8,156 nucleotides of DNA from Candidatus Poribacteria bacterium. Lineage in GTDB: Bacteria; Poribacteria; WGA-4E; PCPOR2b. This document shows, in pieces, positions 1-6,140 of the stretch (position 1 is its first letter; each line of letters opens with the position of its first letter). A model generated the notes under the pieces. It made no database searches, was not told the DNA's origin, and saw nothing but the letters and a program-made list of their open reading frames with translations. The stretch lies in NCBI GenBank assembly GCA_027296925.1, contig JAPUIP010000907.1:1-8156 (forward strand), read 5' to 3'. The position numbers and the translations under genes were made by a program.

Positions 1-250
1 GAAACGCAGTGACCGAAGGGAAAATGAAATGCCCGTTAGGGTACTTGTCCTCGGCTGAGAGGATGAAATGCCCGTTATGAAATCCCGAGCGACCGAAGGA
101 AGCCTGCCCTCGGCTGAGAGGGTGCCTGTGGTGCTTCGAGGGAGGGTACTTGTCCTGCCTGTGCCGCCTGTGCTGCCTGTGCCGCCTGTCCCGAGCCCCT
201 CAAAGTTCGGGACAAGCTTTCGAGGTAAGCTTCGAGGTAAGCTTCGAAGG
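1..250. repeat. Nested direct-repeat region without a gene
   Basis: This stretch is built from short repeated modules. ATGAAATGCCCGTTA occurs at 24-38 and 63-77. The small hairpin CCTC-GGCTGA-GAGG occurs at 49-62 and again, extended, at 107-122. GGGTACTTGTCC occurs at 39-50 and 144-155. GACCGAAGG occurs at 11-19 and 91-99. A 12-bp unit CGAGGTAAGCTT is tandem at 221-232 and 233-244. An inverted repeat TGTCCCGA/TCGGGACA lies at 187-194 and 207-214. The one long open frame through it (68-463) is Pro/Val-rich only because of the repeats and is not taken as a gene. Such modules usually belong to dispersed intergenic repeats; the family is not recognised here. Confidence 0.8.
155..190. repeat. 9-bp tandem array, four units
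   Basis: Four consecutive 9-bp units alternate CTGCCTGTG and CCGCCTGTG (155-163, 164-172, 173-181, 182-190). The period is therefore effectively 18 bp, and the second 18-mer differs from the first only in its last base. It lies inside the nested repeat region and probably arose by slippage. There are no spacers, so it is not CRISPR-like. Confidence 0.85.
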
Positions 251-258
251 ATCCCGCG

Positions 259-305
259 GGGCGAAGAATCTAATCAGAGATCCTTCACTTTACTCAGGAT
301 GACAC
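259..305. repeat. Dispersed hairpin repeat, copy 1
   Basis: GAAGAATCT (263-271) can pair with AGATCCTTC (278-286) across a short loop with one mismatch, and is followed by CTCAGGATGACA (293-304). A diverged copy with the same order (GAAGCATCTC, GAGATTC, TTTCAGAATGACA) lies at 465-527. The arrangement of a short hairpin followed by TCAGGATGACA is a common intergenic repeat style in many bacterial genomes. The match of the two copies here is by eye and imperfect. Confidence 0.5.
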
Positions 306-440
306 GGATAATGCTTGATTATTATTCAGAGATAGTAGAATTTCGACTGGATGATTATACTATAGTTTCCCGGCATTTTGAAGTGCTAAAAATTTACGTT
401 ATACCATTTGCAGTTGAGATTGAGCCCATTGTCATGTTGA

Positions 441-460
441 AAATCCCGATTCATCGGGGC
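441..460. repeat. Short dispersed palindrome, related copy at 741-760
   Basis: AAATCCCGATTCATCGGGGC contains the hairpin CCCGA-TTCA-TCGGG (445-458). A related 20-mer, AAATCCTGACTTATCGGGGA, lies at 741-760 in the leader of the reductase gene and differs at about four positions plus the last base. The upstream region and the leader therefore share a repeat family. No function can be read from it. Confidence 0.5.
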
Positions 461-464
461 TGAG

Positions 465-528
465 CGGCAGCGAAGCATCTCATCTGACGAGATTCTCTTG
501 ACAAAGTCATAGTATTTCAGAATGACAG
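465..528. repeat. Dispersed hairpin repeat, copy 2
   Basis: This is the diverged counterpart of the element at 259-305: a GAAGCATCTC segment, then GAGATTC, then TTTCAGAATGACA. From here to the promoter at 646 (about 120 bases) I see only AT-rich sequence and no gene on either strand. Confidence 0.4.
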
Positions 529-645
529 AACAGGCTCATTTCCAAGCCAAAATGGTATAAGAATTGGAAGCCCCCGACGAGATGATATTTTTTATGTTAA
601 ATACCTTATTAAATTAAATTTTCTGCCAAAATTTATACTTCTGAC

Positions 646-674
646 TTGATCTCTTCCCTGTTTTTTGATATAAT
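646..674 (+). promoter_or_regulatory. Sigma70-type promoter for the reductase gene
   Basis: TTGATC (646-651) and a perfect TATAAT (669-674) are separated by exactly 17 bases, in AT-rich DNA. Transcription would start near 681, giving a leader of about 210 nt before the GTG start at 892. It is the best promoter-like match noticed upstream of the plus-strand genes. Call by eye; no score was computed. Confidence 0.6.
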
Positions 675-813
675 TTAGACATCTTAACATTGAAGTTAGC
701 GTAAATTCTGTAGTGTCGCAAAGCTGGATACACAACTAGAAAATCCTGACTTATCGGGGACAAGGCATAGGGCAACGAAATATTAACGCCATCAATGGGA
801 AAATTGACGTTGT

Positions 814-871
814 TGATTATCAGTCCTCCGCAATTTGATGCGCCCTTGAGGAGTGCTGATTATGAGTCCTC
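814..871 (+). promoter_or_regulatory. Leader direct repeats with alternative pairing potential
   Basis: TGATTAT(C/G)AGTCCTC occurs twice, at 814-828 and 857-871, 43 bases apart with one difference. Each copy contains TCCTC. Between them GAGGA (848-852) can pair with either TCCTC (824-828 or 867-871). The second pairing would occlude the upstream-ORF start region and lies just 5' of the reductase SD. This could be a switchable leader, but stems of five pairs are short and no known riboswitch class is recognised. Confidence 0.3.
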
Positions 872-888
872 TCAACGAAAAGGAGTAA
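862..888 (+). CDS. Possible 8-codon leader ORF (MSPLNEKE)
   Basis: ATG at 862 is preceded by GAGGAG (848-853) with 8-nt spacing, so it has a plausible ribosome-binding site. It encodes MSPLNEKE and stops with TAA at 886-888, three bases before the GTG start of the reductase, in the same reading frame. The reductase SD (AGGAG, 881-885) lies inside its last codons, so ribosomes translating it would cover and then release next to the main start. It may be a regulatory or coupling leader peptide. Alternatively the reductase once started here and a CAA-to-TAA change separated the first codons. It may also be chance. Confidence 0.35.
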   Translation: MSPLNEKE

Positions 889-891
889 ACA

Positions 892-3336
892 GTGGGAACA
901 GAGAGTTTAGCCCCTTATAACGTAGAGGCGATCCCTCCAGATGATGCACGGGCTATTGAAATTTATGAAATTCAACTCGGTCGCGTCCAATCGGGGCAGA
1001 TGCCAGAGGAGATTTTCCTCGAATTCAGACTCCGTCACGGTGTCTATGGCCAGCGTGATAACGGCTCGCAGATGATTCGCGTGAAGATTCCATTCGGTGG
1101 TCTAGATGCGGTGCAACTTGAAATGCTTGGCGATATTGCTGAGGAATTCTCAGATAATATTATTCACATCACGACCCGTCAAGATGTCCAATATCATTAT
1201 GTCGATATAAACAACACGCCGGAATTGATGCGACGCCTGGCTTCCGTCGGCATTACAACCAAGGAAGCCTGCGGCAATGTTGTTCGGAATGTCACGGCTT
1301 GTCCGATATCCGGTGTGTGTAACGATGAGGCGTTTGATGTGACGCCTTACTCGAAGGCATTGTCCGCTTTTCTACTGGGACATCCGGATGCGCAAGATTT
1401 CGGGCGTAAATTCAAAATTGCGTTTTCAGGCTGTGAAGAACACGCTTGTGGGCTGGCAAACATGCACGACATCGGCGCCGTGGCGGCGATCAAAGAGGTC
1501 GATGGAAAACCGAAGCGTGGATTTAAACTTTATGTGGGTGGCGGTCTCGGCGCTGTACCCCATCAAGCGAAGGTCTTTGATGAGTTTGTGCCTGAAGAGG
1601 AACTGCTACCGATTTCACAGGCGATCTCGCGCGTATTCACCCGTTTGGGCGAACGTAAGAATCGTAACAAGGCCCGGATAAAGTTCGTGGTGGCTAAGCT
1701 GGGTATCGAGGAGTTCCGTCGTCTTGTACTGGAGGAACGTGAGCAGTTGCGCGATGACCCAGCGTGGACTGCCTATCTATCCGATCTGGATGCGGATGAA
1801 GAGACGCCACTCAAACCGCCGACACAACTCAACGGGGCGACGAAACCGGAAGGATTTGACCCCTGGTACGCAACGAACGTCCGCCCGCAGAGTCAGCCGG
1901 GCTATGCGGTTGTCAATATTACGCTGCCGCTCGGAGACATCACCGCGGATCAGGCGCGGGCGTTGGCGGGTATGTCGCGTAAATATGTAAAGGACACCAT
2001 CCGCACCACAGTCGAACAGAACATTGTGTTGCGTTGGGTCACGATGACCGACCTGCCTGCGCTCTACCGAGAGCTCAAAGCCATTGGCTTGGGTGAGCCG
2101 GGCGCGGAAACGATAGCGGATATTACGGCATGTCCCGGAACCGATTCCTGCAAACTGGGTATTTCATCTTCGCGCGGATTGGCGGCTCACTTGAGAAACC
2201 ATTTCATCACGACCGGCGTGAAAGATGAGGTCAAAGACCTGCGGATCAAAATTAGCGGTTGCCCCAATTCATGCGTTCAACATCACATCGCGAACATCGG
2301 TTTCTTCGGTTCTTCGAGACGTATTGGCGGACACATCGCTCCGTATTATCAAGTCATCCTCGGCGGTCATGCCATTGAGAACGCCGGATCCTACGGGCTT
2401 GCAACGGGGAAGATTCATGGCAAACACATTCCCCAATTTATTGAAGACTTGACCGATAAGTATCTTGACGAACGCCATGACGGTGAGTCATTCACAGATT
2501 ACGTGAAAAGACTGGGCAAGGCGGAAATCAAGACAATTCTCTCTCAGTACGATCCGATTCCTTCTTACGAGGAAGACCCCAGCTATTATGTGGACACCGG
2601 CGACACCAAAGAGTTTCAGCTCAAGACCGGGGTCGGTGAGTGCGCCGGTCAATTGGTTGAGGTGGTCTCCTTCAAACTTGAAGAGGCTGACCGTTTAATC
2701 TATGAGGCAGGTTTGCGCTTTGAGAGCGATGCGTATGTCGAGTCGGCAAAGCGGGCCTATGAAGCTATGATTAAAGCTGCAGACGCTTTGCTGACAACCG
2801 AAGGGCTACAATACATCGACGATGAAACAACGATAACGGAATTCCGAAACCGATTCTTTGAACCGGGAATCGTCTTCGCCGGTTTTGGCGCCCATCTGTT
2901 TAAGGCGGCTAAGGAAGATGTCAGCACCTTTGATCAGGAATTAACCCATCGTCGTGTTGAGGAAGCGACCCTCTTTACCGAAGAGGCGCACAACGTTTAC
3001 AATCGCATGCGAATCCGGCAGGAAGAAGAGCAAAGAGGTAGAAAGAAGAAACGCGAAGCCAGACCCGCACGAATTCCCAAAGCGCCCCCGAAGACTGAAA
3101 AAGTTGAGGAAATCGTGGATAGCCTCGACCTCAAAGGCGTCGCATGTCCGTTCAACTACGTGCAGACCAAGATTCGTCTGGAGCAGATGGAGATTGGTCA
3201 GCTTCTGGAGATCACGATTGACGATGGCGAGCCCATCGAAAACGTGCCGAAGAGCCTGACGAATGATGGGCATAAAATCATGGATACCAAGAAGATCGGT
3301 CAGCACTATCGCCTAACGATCCGAAAGGGAGAGTAA
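892..3336 (+). CDS. Sulfite/nitrite reductase hemoprotein fused to a TusA-like domain
   Basis: This 814-aa protein has the double-repeat architecture of ferredoxin-type siroheme sulfite/nitrite reductases, which reduce sulfite to sulfide or nitrite to ammonia in the cytoplasm. The first ferredoxin-like/NiR-SiR half covers about residues 35-285, the second about 335-550. The second half has the classic siroheme-[4Fe-4S] ligands: C414-x5-C420 (ACPGTDSC) and C457-x3-C461 (SGCPNSC). The first half also has cysteines at equivalent places (C137, C143, C181, C186). Residues ~580-705 form a helical, HEPN-like region starting at GECAG. A Lys/Arg/Pro linker (~710-735) leads to a TusA/SirA-like domain (~742-812) with Cys752 in ACPFN; the canonical motif is CPxP. 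The GTG start is chosen because AGGAG (881-885) is 6 nt upstream. The TusA domain and the MoeB-like gene downstream favour a sulfite/sulfur-relay role over nitrite, but substrate cannot be decided from sequence. Confidence 0.9.
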   Translation: MGTESLAPYNVEAIPPDDARAIEIYEIQLGRVQSGQMPEEIFLEFRLRHGVYGQRDNGSQMIRVKIPFGGLDAVQLEMLGDIAEEFSDNIIHITTRQDVQYHYVDINNTPELMRRLASVGITTKEACGNVVRNVTACPISGVCNDEAFDVTPYSKALSAFLLGHPDAQDFGRKFKIAFSGCEEHACGLANMHDIGAVAAIKEVDGKPKRGFKLYVGGGLGAVPHQAKVFDEFVPEEELLPISQAISRVFTRLGERKNRNKARIKFVVAKLGIEEFRRLVLEEREQLRDDPAWTAYLSDLDADEETPLKPPTQLNGATKPEGFDPWYATNVRPQSQPGYAVVNITLPLGDITADQARALAGMSRKYVKDTIRTTVEQNIVLRWVTMTDLPALYRELKAIGLGEPGAETIADITACPGTDSCKLGISSSRGLAAHLRNHFITTGVKDEVKDLRIKISGCPNSCVQHHIANIGFFGSSRRIGGHIAPYYQVILGGHAIENAGSYGLATGKIHGKHIPQFIEDLTDKYLDERHDGESFTDYVKRLGKAEIKTILSQYDPIPSYEEDPSYYVDTGDTKEFQLKTGVGECAGQLVEVVSFKLEEADRLIYEAGLRFESDAYVESAKRAYEAMIKAADALLTTEGLQYIDDETTITEFRNRFFEPGIVFAGFGAHLFKAAKEDVSTFDQELTHRRVEEATLFTEEAHNVYNRMRIRQEEEQRGRKKKREARPARIPKAPPKTEKVEEIVDSLDLKGVACPFNYVQTKIRLEQMEIGQLLEITIDDGEPIENVPKSLTNDGHKIMDTKKIGQHYRLTIRKGE

Positions 3337-3343
3337 TAACCTT

Positions 3344-3456
3344 TGGTGCTAGTTGGTGAGGATGTAGACCCCGCAAGGGTTGTAGAATTTATATATCCGG
3401 ACTCGCAGCAGATGAATCGTTGCTACGACTGAATCTTTGGTTTCAAACTAGCACCA
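3344..3456. repeat. 113-bp element with perfect 11-bp terminal inverted repeats
   Basis: TGGTGCTAGTT (3344-3354) and AACTAGCACCA (3446-3456) are perfect inverse complements bounding a non-coding 113-bp segment. A small internal hairpin ACCC-CGCAA-GGGT lies at 3368-3380. The form resembles a MITE or other non-autonomous palindromic repeat, placed in the 208-bp gap between the reductase and the next gene. No clear target-site duplication is visible, so mobility is not shown. An alternative is a structured 3' UTR or processing element. Confidence 0.5.
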
Positions 3457-3470
3457 TTAGTTAATACCGA

Positions 3471-3533
3471 ATGCGTAAAATGTGATGCGTAATGAGTCGA
3501 AATATGATTCATTACGCATTACGTTTTACGTTT
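3471..3533. repeat. Long palindromic hairpin upstream of the 193-aa gene
   Basis: Positions 3474-3498 pair with 3506-3530, giving a 25-bp stem with only three G-T wobbles and a 7-nt loop. The arms carry CGTAAAA..ATGCGTAATGA and its complement TCATTACGCAT..TTTTACG. It ends 14 bases before the ATG at 3545. No T-run follows, so it is not a standard terminator. Low-complexity palindromes of this CGTAAT/ATTACG type are often dispersed repeats. It may also affect mRNA stability or translation of the next gene. Confidence 0.65.
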
Positions 3534-3544
3534 CACGTGTCATT

Positions 3545-4126
3545 ATGGACTTACAACAGATCAATATCAAAGTCTTCGTCACAGAAGATAGTCGTGTCAA
3601 TTACGAAAACTTCATCAAGGTTTTCAATAAGTGGATGGAAGAAGCGGATCAAGATGATTATCTGAACTACGCAGATTACTCCCACACTGTTGCTGGCCCC
3701 GGCGTTCTGTTAATTTCCAAACGTGCGAATTCTAGCATTGACAATGCCCAAAATCGACACGGTTTTCTCTATAACCGGAAGCACAAAGTCGAAGGCGATA
3801 CCCGCGAAAAGATCCAAAATGCGTTCAGCGAAACACTCAGACAATGTGGTCGTTTGGAGGGGGAGGAAGACCTGGAGGGCGAAGTACAGTTCAACGCAGA
3901 TGAAATCCTGTTTATGGTCAATAACCGACACATTGCGCCGAACACGCCGGAGACGTTTGAGGCGATAAAAGCGGACCTGATTCCTGTGCTTCAGCAGATG
4001 TACGGCAGTGATGATTTCACCCTCGAACGTGCGTCGGAAGACCCACGCGAGCGATTTGCAGTTCAGATTGCAGCGCATTCAAACAAAGGGGTTTCAGATC
4101 TCCTAGCGAATCTGGAAAATCAGTAG
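3545..4126 (+). CDS. Conserved-looking 193-aa protein of unknown function
   Basis: I cannot name the family. The protein is soluble-looking, with no signal peptide or membrane segment, and probably mixed alpha/beta. Notable segments are a N-terminal beta/helix region (1-32), YADYSHTVAGPGVLLISKRANSSIDN (split here: YADYSH 42-47, GPGVLLISKRA 51-61, SSIDN 63-67), a helix around 85-103, ADEILFMVNNRHIAPNT (118-134), and DFTLERA (157-163) with DPRERFAV (166-173) near the end. The His/Asp-rich conserved-looking motifs suggest a real enzyme or binding protein. ATG 3545 is chosen because the open frame extends upstream only through the palindromic hairpin (from 3482), which would add an artificial 21 residues. 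No clear SD precedes it. It is 17 nt from the ART-like gene and follows the reductase gene, so a role linked to sulfite reduction is plausible but unproven. Confidence 0.8.
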   Translation: MDLQQINIKVFVTEDSRVNYENFIKVFNKWMEEADQDDYLNYADYSHTVAGPGVLLISKRANSSIDNAQNRHGFLYNRKHKVEGDTREKIQNAFSETLRQCGRLEGEEDLEGEVQFNADEILFMVNNRHIAPNTPETFEAIKADLIPVLQQMYGSDDFTLERASEDPRERFAVQIAAHSNKGVSDLLANLENQ

Positions 4127-4143
4127 GGCCTGGGAAATTTATT

Positions 4144-4728
4144 ATGCCGATATTCTACCGGGGGGCAGGAATAGGCACTCACTGGCATACGAACAACGCG
4201 GTACACAGTGGTTTTACTTCCCGGGTTCCATCTTCTCAAATTCCTCATAGCATGAACCAGTTGATGAACCACATTGCAAGAGGAACGACCTATAGCCCCT
4301 ATATTTCTCTCACTCGGTCATATGGAGTGGCGTGGAGTTATGCTGTGTTCTTGGGGCACAGGCGACCAACACAGAGCAATCCAGCCTATGTCTATCAAAT
4401 AGAGGTTAACGATCCGCCGCCTTCCGGATTCCAGATTTTCGATCCGGTCAAGGAAGTTGCTAACACCGTACCAATGCCTCTCAGTTCAGCGCCTCCCTAT
4501 CAACACAATGGGCTGCCAAATTTCTTACTCGGCGTAGTGGATCCCATACGGATGAGGCAGTTTCTAACAATACCCGCTCCGCAGTCTCCACCCGGTGGAG
4601 GAACTTCTCAACCTCCCAACCCTACACTTGAACTAGAAACATTCGTACGGGCACTACGGGATGCGGAAATTTTGGTTTTGGATAATATACCAGCATCCTG
4701 CGTACTGAACCGTTACAATGTATGGTGA
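4144..4728 (+). CDS. ADP-ribosyltransferase-fold protein (putative)
   Basis: The 194-aa protein shows the order of motifs of the R-S-E class of ADP-ribosyltransferases, which transfer ADP-ribose from NAD+ to protein, nucleic acid or small targets. It has FYRG with Arg6 at the end of the first strand, and HIARGTT then SPYISLTRS (51-59) as the STS-like strand. GVAWSYA (61-67) is the following helix and AYVYQIEV (81-88) the next strand. DAEILVLDNIP (173-183), with Glu175, matches the usual catalytic-Glu strand ending in IPxxxV. A Pro/Gly-rich stretch (~144-160) separates the core from the last strands. No signal peptide is seen, so it would act inside the cell unless exported another way. Only a weak SD (GGGAA, 4132) precedes ATG 4144. 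It is followed 17 nt later by a small gene with a strong SD, the usual toxin-antitoxin spacing. The fold call is by motif reading; target and activity are unknown. Confidence 0.6.
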   Translation: MPIFYRGAGIGTHWHTNNAVHSGFTSRVPSSQIPHSMNQLMNHIARGTTYSPYISLTRSYGVAWSYAVFLGHRRPTQSNPAYVYQIEVNDPPPSGFQIFDPVKEVANTVPMPLSSAPPYQHNGLPNFLLGVVDPIRMRQFLTIPAPQSPPGGGTSQPPNPTLELETFVRALRDAEILVLDNIPASCVLNRYNVW

Positions 4729-4745
4729 GAATAGGAGGTGCTATC

Positions 4746-5021
4746 ATGGCTAAGTTTCGTACCATTGACCTAAAGGGGCGCGTACCAGGCGCCTATTCAA
4801 TTGAGTTTCTTGGCGCTGAAATGTCCGAAGAGTATTACGTGCCCTTCGCTATAATCCGGTATTCCCTTCAAGGAGTGGAACAAGAAGATGGTTTTCGCCT
4901 GGATTTGGATAAGCAGGTTTTCTTAGATGATTATTTCGAGGACAAGAAAAAGAATGAATTTATCAAGAAAGTAGCTCCCAAGATTGCTAAATTGGTAGGC
5001 GCTGTCCTGTCTTCCGAGTGA
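4746..5021 (+). CDS. Small 91-aa protein, possible partner of the ART-like gene
   Basis: I do not recognise this family. ATG 4746 is chosen because a near-perfect SD, AGGAGGT (4733-4739), lies 6 nt upstream; the longer frame from 4722 would overlap the preceding stop codon. The protein is highly charged. Its N-terminal half looks beta-rich (residues 1-50, with YYVPFAIIRYSL at 30-41), an acidic stretch follows (FLDDYFED 59-66), and a Lys-rich amphipathic helix closes it (KKKNEFIKKVAPKIAKLV, 67-84). There is no signal peptide. Its strong SD and tight coupling behind the ART-like gene would suit an antitoxin or immunity protein made in excess, but that is inference from position only. It could equally be an unrelated small protein of the run. 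Confidence 0.7.
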   Translation: MAKFRTIDLKGRVPGAYSIEFLGAEMSEEYYVPFAIIRYSLQGVEQEDGFRLDLDKQVFLDDYFEDKKKNEFIKKVAPKIAKLVGAVLSSE

Positions 5022-5054
5022 CTACTGTTATAATTCACAACGAGGGAATTTCAG

Positions 5055-5861
5055 ATGTATAACTTTAGTAATGAACAGATTGAGCGTTATAGCCGGCATA
5101 TTGTCCTCAAAGAGGTCGGCGGGATGGGGCAAACCAAGCTGCTTGAATCGAAGGTCCTTCTCGTTGGCGCCGGCGGGTTGGGTTCGCCGGCGGGGCTTTA
5201 CCTGGCGGCGGCGGGTGTCGGTACGCTCGGTATCCTCGATTTGGATGTGGTCGATCTGAGCAATCTTCAACGCCAGCTCCTGCACGGTACGAGTGACATC
5301 GGCCGACCCAAAACGGAATCGGCGAAAGAAACCATCGCAGAGATCAATCCGGATGTAAACGTCATTACCCACTCCAAACGCCTATCCTCGGAAAACGCGT
5401 TTGAGATTCTTGAGCAATACGATGTTGTCGTCGATGGTTGCGATAATTTCCCCACGCGCTATCTGATCAACGATGCTTGCGTGATGCTTGGGAAACCGAA
5501 CGTGCACGGTAGCATCTTCCAATTTGAAGGTCAGGCGACGATCTTCTATCCGGGCAAAGGGCCGTGTTATCGCTGCCTTTATCCCGTGCCGCCACCGCCG
5601 GGGATGGCGCCGAGTTGCCAGGAAGCAGGTGTGTTCGGTGTATTGCCGGGGATTATCGGAACGATCCAGGCGATTGAAGCCATCAAACTCTTACTTGACA
5701 TCGGTGAACCGCTCATCAATCAGCTTCTGCTTTTCAACGCTCTAACAATGGATTTCAAAAAGATGAAGCTCCGTCAGGATGCGCAATGTCCCGTCTGCGG
5801 TGAGAATCCGACCATTCATGAACTGATTGATTATGAAGAGTTTTGTCAGATGCACTGGTAA
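5055..5861 (+). CDS. MoeB/ThiF-family E1-like adenylyltransferase
   Basis: At 268 aa this is a full-length E1-like enzyme of the ThiF/MoeB/HesA type. It adenylates the C-terminal glycine of a ubiquitin-like sulfur carrier (MoaD, ThiS or CysO type) using ATP. Visible features are the nucleotide-binding GAGGLG (38-43), D62/D64 after the second strand, N70-LQRQ (71-74) with Arg73, CDNF (129-132), and the structural zinc pairs C171-x2-C174 and C245-x2-C248. The crossover-loop Cys188 is in APSCQEAG. There is no C-terminal rhodanese domain, unlike MOCS3-type enzymes, so a separate sulfur donor would be needed. The TusA-like domain fused to the reductase could supply it. SD GAGGG (5042-5046) is 8 nt from ATG 5055. 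It is the last gene of the run. Which carrier it serves cannot be told, since no carrier gene is in the window. Confidence 0.88.
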   Translation: MYNFSNEQIERYSRHIVLKEVGGMGQTKLLESKVLLVGAGGLGSPAGLYLAAAGVGTLGILDLDVVDLSNLQRQLLHGTSDIGRPKTESAKETIAEINPDVNVITHSKRLSSENAFEILEQYDVVVDGCDNFPTRYLINDACVMLGKPNVHGSIFQFEGQATIFYPGKGPCYRCLYPVPPPPGMAPSCQEAGVFGVLPGIIGTIQAIEAIKLLLDIGEPLINQLLLFNALTMDFKKMKLRQDAQCPVCGENPTIHELIDYEEFCQMHW

Positions 5862-5866
5862 GCATA

Positions 5867-5912
5867 AGAAATTGGGAGCTTGACCCCAACTTGCACCATA
5901 CTCCCAATTTCT
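5867..5912. repeat. Perfect 12-bp inverted repeat just after the E1 gene
   Basis: AGAAATTGGGAG (5867-5878) and CTCCCAATTTCT (5901-5912) are exact inverse complements around a 22-nt loop, six bases past the stop codon at 5859-5861. A competing smaller hairpin TTGGG/CCCAA (5872-5876 with 5885-5889) overlaps the left arm. No T-run follows, so it is more likely an mRNA 3' stability hairpin or a palindromic repeat than the main terminator, which lies at 6006-6051. Confidence 0.6.
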
Positions 5913-6005
5913 CGGACTTACTGATATTTTTCCCATTGTCGGACTATCCCAGAATTCAGAATCCAGTCGTTGCAGTTGACTGCGAGGGCTGTAATTTTCA
6001 TCCTG

Positions 6006-6051
6006 AAAAACGGCTTGAATCCAATCATCATAAGGGTTCGAGCCGTTTTTT
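6006..6051. terminator. Bidirectional intrinsic terminator
   Basis: A 17-bp stem pairs 6006-6022 with 6034-6050 (two G-T wobbles) around an 11-nt loop AATCATCATAA. The plus strand ends in TTTTTT (6046-6051). The left arm starts AAAAA, so the minus strand also ends in a T-run. It lies between the convergent E1-like gene (ends 5861) and amidohydrolase gene (ends 6141), and should stop transcription from both sides. Confidence 0.85.
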
Positions 6052-6140
6052 GTTATCTTAGAATCACCTCATTGAGACAGAAGCAAAGCACATGATTCAC
6101 AGATGGACTTCCTCATCTTGCGATTTGAGTCCAGTAGCTG

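Noticed and set aside
155..190. Short CRISPR-like array
   Set aside because: The units are 9 bp with no spacers, so it is a tandem repeat.
68..463. 131-codon plus-strand open frame
   Set aside because: Its Pro/Val-rich first half is the translation of tandem and direct repeats, it has no SD, and nothing resembles a protein family.
681..891. SAM or cobalamin riboswitch in the reductase leader
   Set aside because: I looked for the conserved cores of these classes and did not see them.
1300..1450. Second iron-sulfur cluster in the N-terminal half of the reductase (C137, C143, C181, C186)
   Set aside because: Related bacterial reductases, as I recall them, can carry cysteines here without a proven second cluster, and the second pair has CxxxxC rather than CxxxC spacing, so I note the residues but do not claim a cluster.
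3482..3544. Upstream extension of the 193-aa gene
   Set aside because: The extra 21 codons lie within the palindromic hairpin, so the ATG at 3545 is the more credible start.
4722..4745. Longer start for the 91-aa gene
   Set aside because: It would overlap the ART-like stop codon and bypass the strong AGGAGGT at 4733-4739, which fits ATG 4746.
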